Positions 6,437 through 8,605 of a stretch of DNA of 8,605 nucleotides are shown here, in pieces. The position numbers and the translations under genes are program-made. The notes below the pieces were generated by a model. That model saw nothing but the letters and a program-made list of their open reading frames with translations. It had not been told where the DNA came from and made no database searches. Source of the stretch: Methylococcaceae bacterium (GTDB lineage: Bacteria; Pseudomonadota; Gammaproteobacteria; Methylococcales; Methylomonadaceae); the NCBI GenBank assembly GCA_947505055.1, contig CANNLO010000192.1, positions 1-8,605 on the forward strand, written 5' to 3'. The stretch's first letter is position 1. Each line of letters opens with the position of its first letter.

Positions 6437-8605
6437 ATGGATATTAGCCAATTACAACAAGGCATCATCGCTAAATTTGCTTTGGGTTCTGCTAATGAAT
6501 GCCGTCTTTTGTTTTGGTATGATCCTGAACAGAGTTTTGAAGTCGCGCTTTCAGGTCTCGTAATTCCAGAGGTGACAGTCTTGAATATGTCCGGCCTTTC
6601 TATTTTTGAAACCAAAAAGCGTATTGAGCTAGACGAGCCTAATAGTCGGTTTTTGTTGTATTTCCCTTATGCTGAGCCGGAACCGGATAAAGACTGGTTC
6701 TTAGATATACGCTTATACAGTGAACAGTTTTACGCCGATGCTAGCTCCTTATTGCTGAATGAGCTGGGCATACAAAAAATGTCCTTAAGAAGTCATATTT
6801 ACACTAGGCAGGACTTTTTTGCCAATAAGCAACGCATGACTAGCTTGAAGCGCTTAGTGACCGAAAACGAGGACGAACGCTCCTTAGATCGTAAAATGTT
6901 GGCGGTCTTGGTTAAGGCGGATTCTGCCGCATTGCCGGATATTTTATTAAGTTTGCTTAAAGATTATAGTCTAGGGCTTGAAATGGATGAGTGGCCTTTA
7001 ATGGCGGCCGTTTCTAAGTTTAATTTAGCTGAGGCTTTGTGGCTTAATCTTGCAGAAGAATTTGCTTATGACGCCAAAGACCCCAGCTTAGCCGATGTTG
7101 CACTCAAACTGTTTTGCACAGAATTATGGAGCCAGATTGATGGCTTAGATCGAGATTGGTTACTTAATAATGTCTTGAAGACCTCCGCGGGTAGAGCCAC
7201 CGCTTTAGCTTTCATGGCTAGTTGGCGTGACAGTCGCAGCTATGCGCAGTACCACGACAGTATTTCGCAGTTATTGGGCCAAAAACTAGAAGTGGCTAAT
7301 AAATGTGCGCATTATCAAGCCCATGAATTAGTGGAATGTGCTAGTTTTGAGGCGGTTGAACAAACGCTGATTCGTAGTTTAGTGCGTGATTTATTAGATA
7401 GCTCTAAGTCGTTGGATCGCGCATTATTCGAAAGCATACTCTCACGACGTTTAGTCGGTCATTGGTGTCTATCGAGAAAAGAATACACGGCTATTTATGA
7501 AGCCATGCGTAATGCAGAACTGTTACTGCATTTACGTCAGCGCTTTGTTGATGGTTTTCATTACGAGTCAGGCAAAGCCATGTATCAGGCTTATCAAACT
7601 GAGTTGTATCGCTTTGATCAAGCCTACCGATTGTTTAACGAGCATGTACAGGCCTTGGTTAATACTGGTGCCGAAATTCTAAGGCAGTTAGATGATGCCA
7701 TAGAGAAGCTTTATAGCCAATGGTATCTCTATGAGTTGGGTTTAGCTTGGGATCGATTATTAGAGCTAGAGCAGCGCCTTGGCAACTGGAAGTTCCCTGG
7801 TATTGCCTCCCAGTATGACTTTTTTCAAACCGCCGTTAAGCCACGCATTAAGGCCAAACAAACTAAGCGTATTTTTGTAATTATCTCTGATGCCTTGCGT
7901 TATGAAATTGCTGAAGAGCTGTGCTTTATGCTCAATAGAGAAAAGCGCTTTAAAGCCGAATTATCGTCGCAACTAGGCGTGCTACCCAGTTATACGCAAT
8001 TAGGCATGGCGGCCTTGTTGCCGCATAAAACCTTGGAATATCAAGCTGGAACTGGAACCGTTTTAGTCGATGGATTATCCACAGCTGGTTTAGACCATCG
8101 TAATACTGTACTGGAAAAGCATAAGGGCCTTGCGGTGAGTTCAAAAGACTTGATGAGTTGGAGCAATCAAGAAGGTCGAGAGAAAATAAGTGACGCTGAA
8201 ATTGTTTATATTTATCACGATACCATTGATTTTATCTGTGACAAACAAGGTGGTGAAGATAGAACGCCGCAAGTATGCCGTACAGCCATTGAAGAACTGA
8301 CCGACTTAATAGGTCGTATCGTTAATCGTCTTAATGGTAGTCAAGTGTTGGTAACGGCGGATCATGGTTTTCTGTTTCAACAAAAAGCCTTGGATAAGTC
8401 AGATAAGACCGAGTTAGCCATTAAACCTAATGGGGCTGTTGAAGCTAAGAAGCGCTATATCGTCGGTGAAAATCTACCCTCTAATGAGCTGTATTGGAAA
8501 GGAAAAATAGCCGATACCGCAGGTGCTTTAGGTGATACAGAGTTTATGGTACCTAAGGGGGCGCAACGCTTTCATTTTGTCGGCGGTGCAAAGTTTGTTC
8601 ATGGC
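6437..8605 (+). CDS. pglZ: PglZ, BREX-1 phosphatase-like protein (3' truncated by window)
   Basis: The frame is open from the ATG for 723 codons to the window edge with no stop or frameshift. The N-terminus (MDISQLQQGIIAKFA) and 'LLFWYDPEQSFE' match type I PglZ. The alkaline-phosphatase-superfamily core starts near residue 478: 'VIISDALRYEIAEEL' contains the metal-site aspartate D485, 'LPSYTQLGMAALLP' contains T520 as candidate nucleophile, and 'TADHGF' gives the D642-H643 metal pair. The last visible residues, 'FVGGAKFVHG', are also a PglZ hallmark. Full-length type I proteins are about 830 residues, so roughly 100 are missing. PglZ is a core component required for BREX and is thought to work with PglX and BrxB; its enzymatic substrate is not something the sequence shows. 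Base composition (27 G/C in 6901-6960) matches the ends of pglX and differs from the cargo genes between them. Confidence 0.94.
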   Translation, partial: MDISQLQQGIIAKFALGSANECRLLFWYDPEQSFEVALSGLVIPEVTVLNMSGLSIFETKKRIELDEPNSRFLLYFPYAEPEPDKDWFLDIRLYSEQFYADASSLLLNELGIQKMSLRSHIYTRQDFFANKQRMTSLKRLVTENEDERSLDRKMLAVLVKADSAALPDILLSLLKDYSLGLEMDEWPLMAAVSKFNLAEALWLNLAEEFAYDAKDPSLADVALKLFCTELWSQIDGLDRDWLLNNVLKTSAGRATALAFMASWRDSRSYAQYHDSISQLLGQKLEVANKCAHYQAHELVECASFEAVEQTLIRSLVRDLLDSSKSLDRALFESILSRRLVGHWCLSRKEYTAIYEAMRNAELLLHLRQRFVDGFHYESGKAMYQAYQTELYRFDQAYRLFNEHVQALVNTGAEILRQLDDAIEKLYSQWYLYELGLAWDRLLELEQRLGNWKFPGIASQYDFFQTAVKPRIKAKQTKRIFVIISDALRYEIAEELCFMLNREKRFKAELSSQLGVLPSYTQLGMAALLPHKTLEYQAGTGTVLVDGLSTAGLDHRNTVLEKHKGLAVSSKDLMSWSNQEGREKISDAEIVYIYHDTIDFICDKQGGEDRTPQVCRTAIEELTDLIGRIVNRLNGSQVLVTADHGFLFQQKALDKSDKTELAIKPNGAVEAKKRYIVGENLPSNELYWKGKIADTAGALGDTEFMVPKGAQRFHFVGGAKFVHG

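Larger units (their letters stand above)
6300..6437 (+). pseudogene. 3' remnant of an AlbA_2/RecG-like ATP-binding regulator gene
   Basis: The space before pglZ reads in one frame as the end of a protein: WHQVGTRLAPS, then MVELIIPDKPTRSKQKYRL and a stop. The phrase 'hydrophobic-IPDKP-(S/T)-x-S-KQ-(K/R)-YRLT' is the typical C-terminus of AlbA_2-type ATP-binding proteins (COG2865, RecG-like regulators), and 'HQVGTKLA...' resembles the repeat-rich linker just before their last winged helix. The whole upstream body of such a protein is absent; the frame closes at a TAG at 6252 inside the DUF3226 gene. The stop TAA (6435-6437) overlaps the pglZ ATG as TAATG, the arrangement expected if the lost gene was the original neighbour of pglZ. 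An alternative is a live 24-codon leader from the ATG at 6363. Recognition rests on a short motif from memory, so moderate confidence. Confidence 0.6.

Noticed and set aside
7497..7682. Small + strand ORF inside pglZ
   Set aside because: Different frame from the continuous pglZ frame, with no motif; a shadow ORF.
8570..8605. Premature end of pglZ
   Set aside because: The frame is still open at the last codon in conserved sequence (GGAKFVHG); the truncation is the window edge, not a mutation.
1..8605. CRISPR array, tRNA, rRNA or transposase
   Set aside because: No spaced repeats of array type, no cloverleaf-like or rRNA-like sequence, and no transposase motif or paired terminal inverted repeats seen by eye on either strand.

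Overview
The window is the middle-to-3' part of a type I BREX phage-defence locus, all on the + strand, with extra defence genes placed between two BREX core genes. It opens inside pglX (adenine-specific DNA methyltransferase; 5' end outside the window) and ends inside pglZ (BREX phosphatase-like protein; 3' end outside). brxA/brxB/brxC upstream and brxL downstream would be expected from the usual type I order, but none is visible here. Gene content and codon use suggest a gammaproteobacterium with moderate GC (roughly 45% in the BREX core stretches I sampled). The sequence does not fix the genus.

Layout: (1) 1-2489, pglX from just before its NPPY motif region to its stop. Its middle, about 363-1690, is far more AT-rich than its ends and looks like an exchanged target-recognition region. 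(2) 2493-4439, an AvcD-like anti-phage dCTP/dCMP deaminase with an N-terminal P-loop domain, starting 3 nt after pglX. (3) 4479-5621, an OLD/AAA15-type ATPase. (4) 5621-6283, a TOPRIM-fold protein of DUF3226 type, overlapping the ATPase gene by one base (TAATG). (5) 6300-6437, a decayed 3' end of a different gene, probably an AlbA_2/RecG-like ATP-binding regulator, whose stop also overlaps the pglZ start as TAATG. (6) 6437-8605, pglZ, open to the window edge.

Together this reads as one polycistronic defence unit. BREX (PglX methylation plus PglZ) discriminates self from phage DNA. The deaminase would deplete deoxycytidine nucleotides during infection. The ATPase/TOPRIM pair resembles two-gene abortive systems such as PARIS and AbiL, but with a different effector family. 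The gene remnant just before pglZ implies that this slot held another accessory gene earlier and that the present cargo replaced it, so the pglX-pglZ gap behaves as a swap site. The ATPase/DUF3226 pair and the layered cargo are the least familiar parts. I see no tRNA, rRNA, CRISPR array, transposase or convincing terminator.
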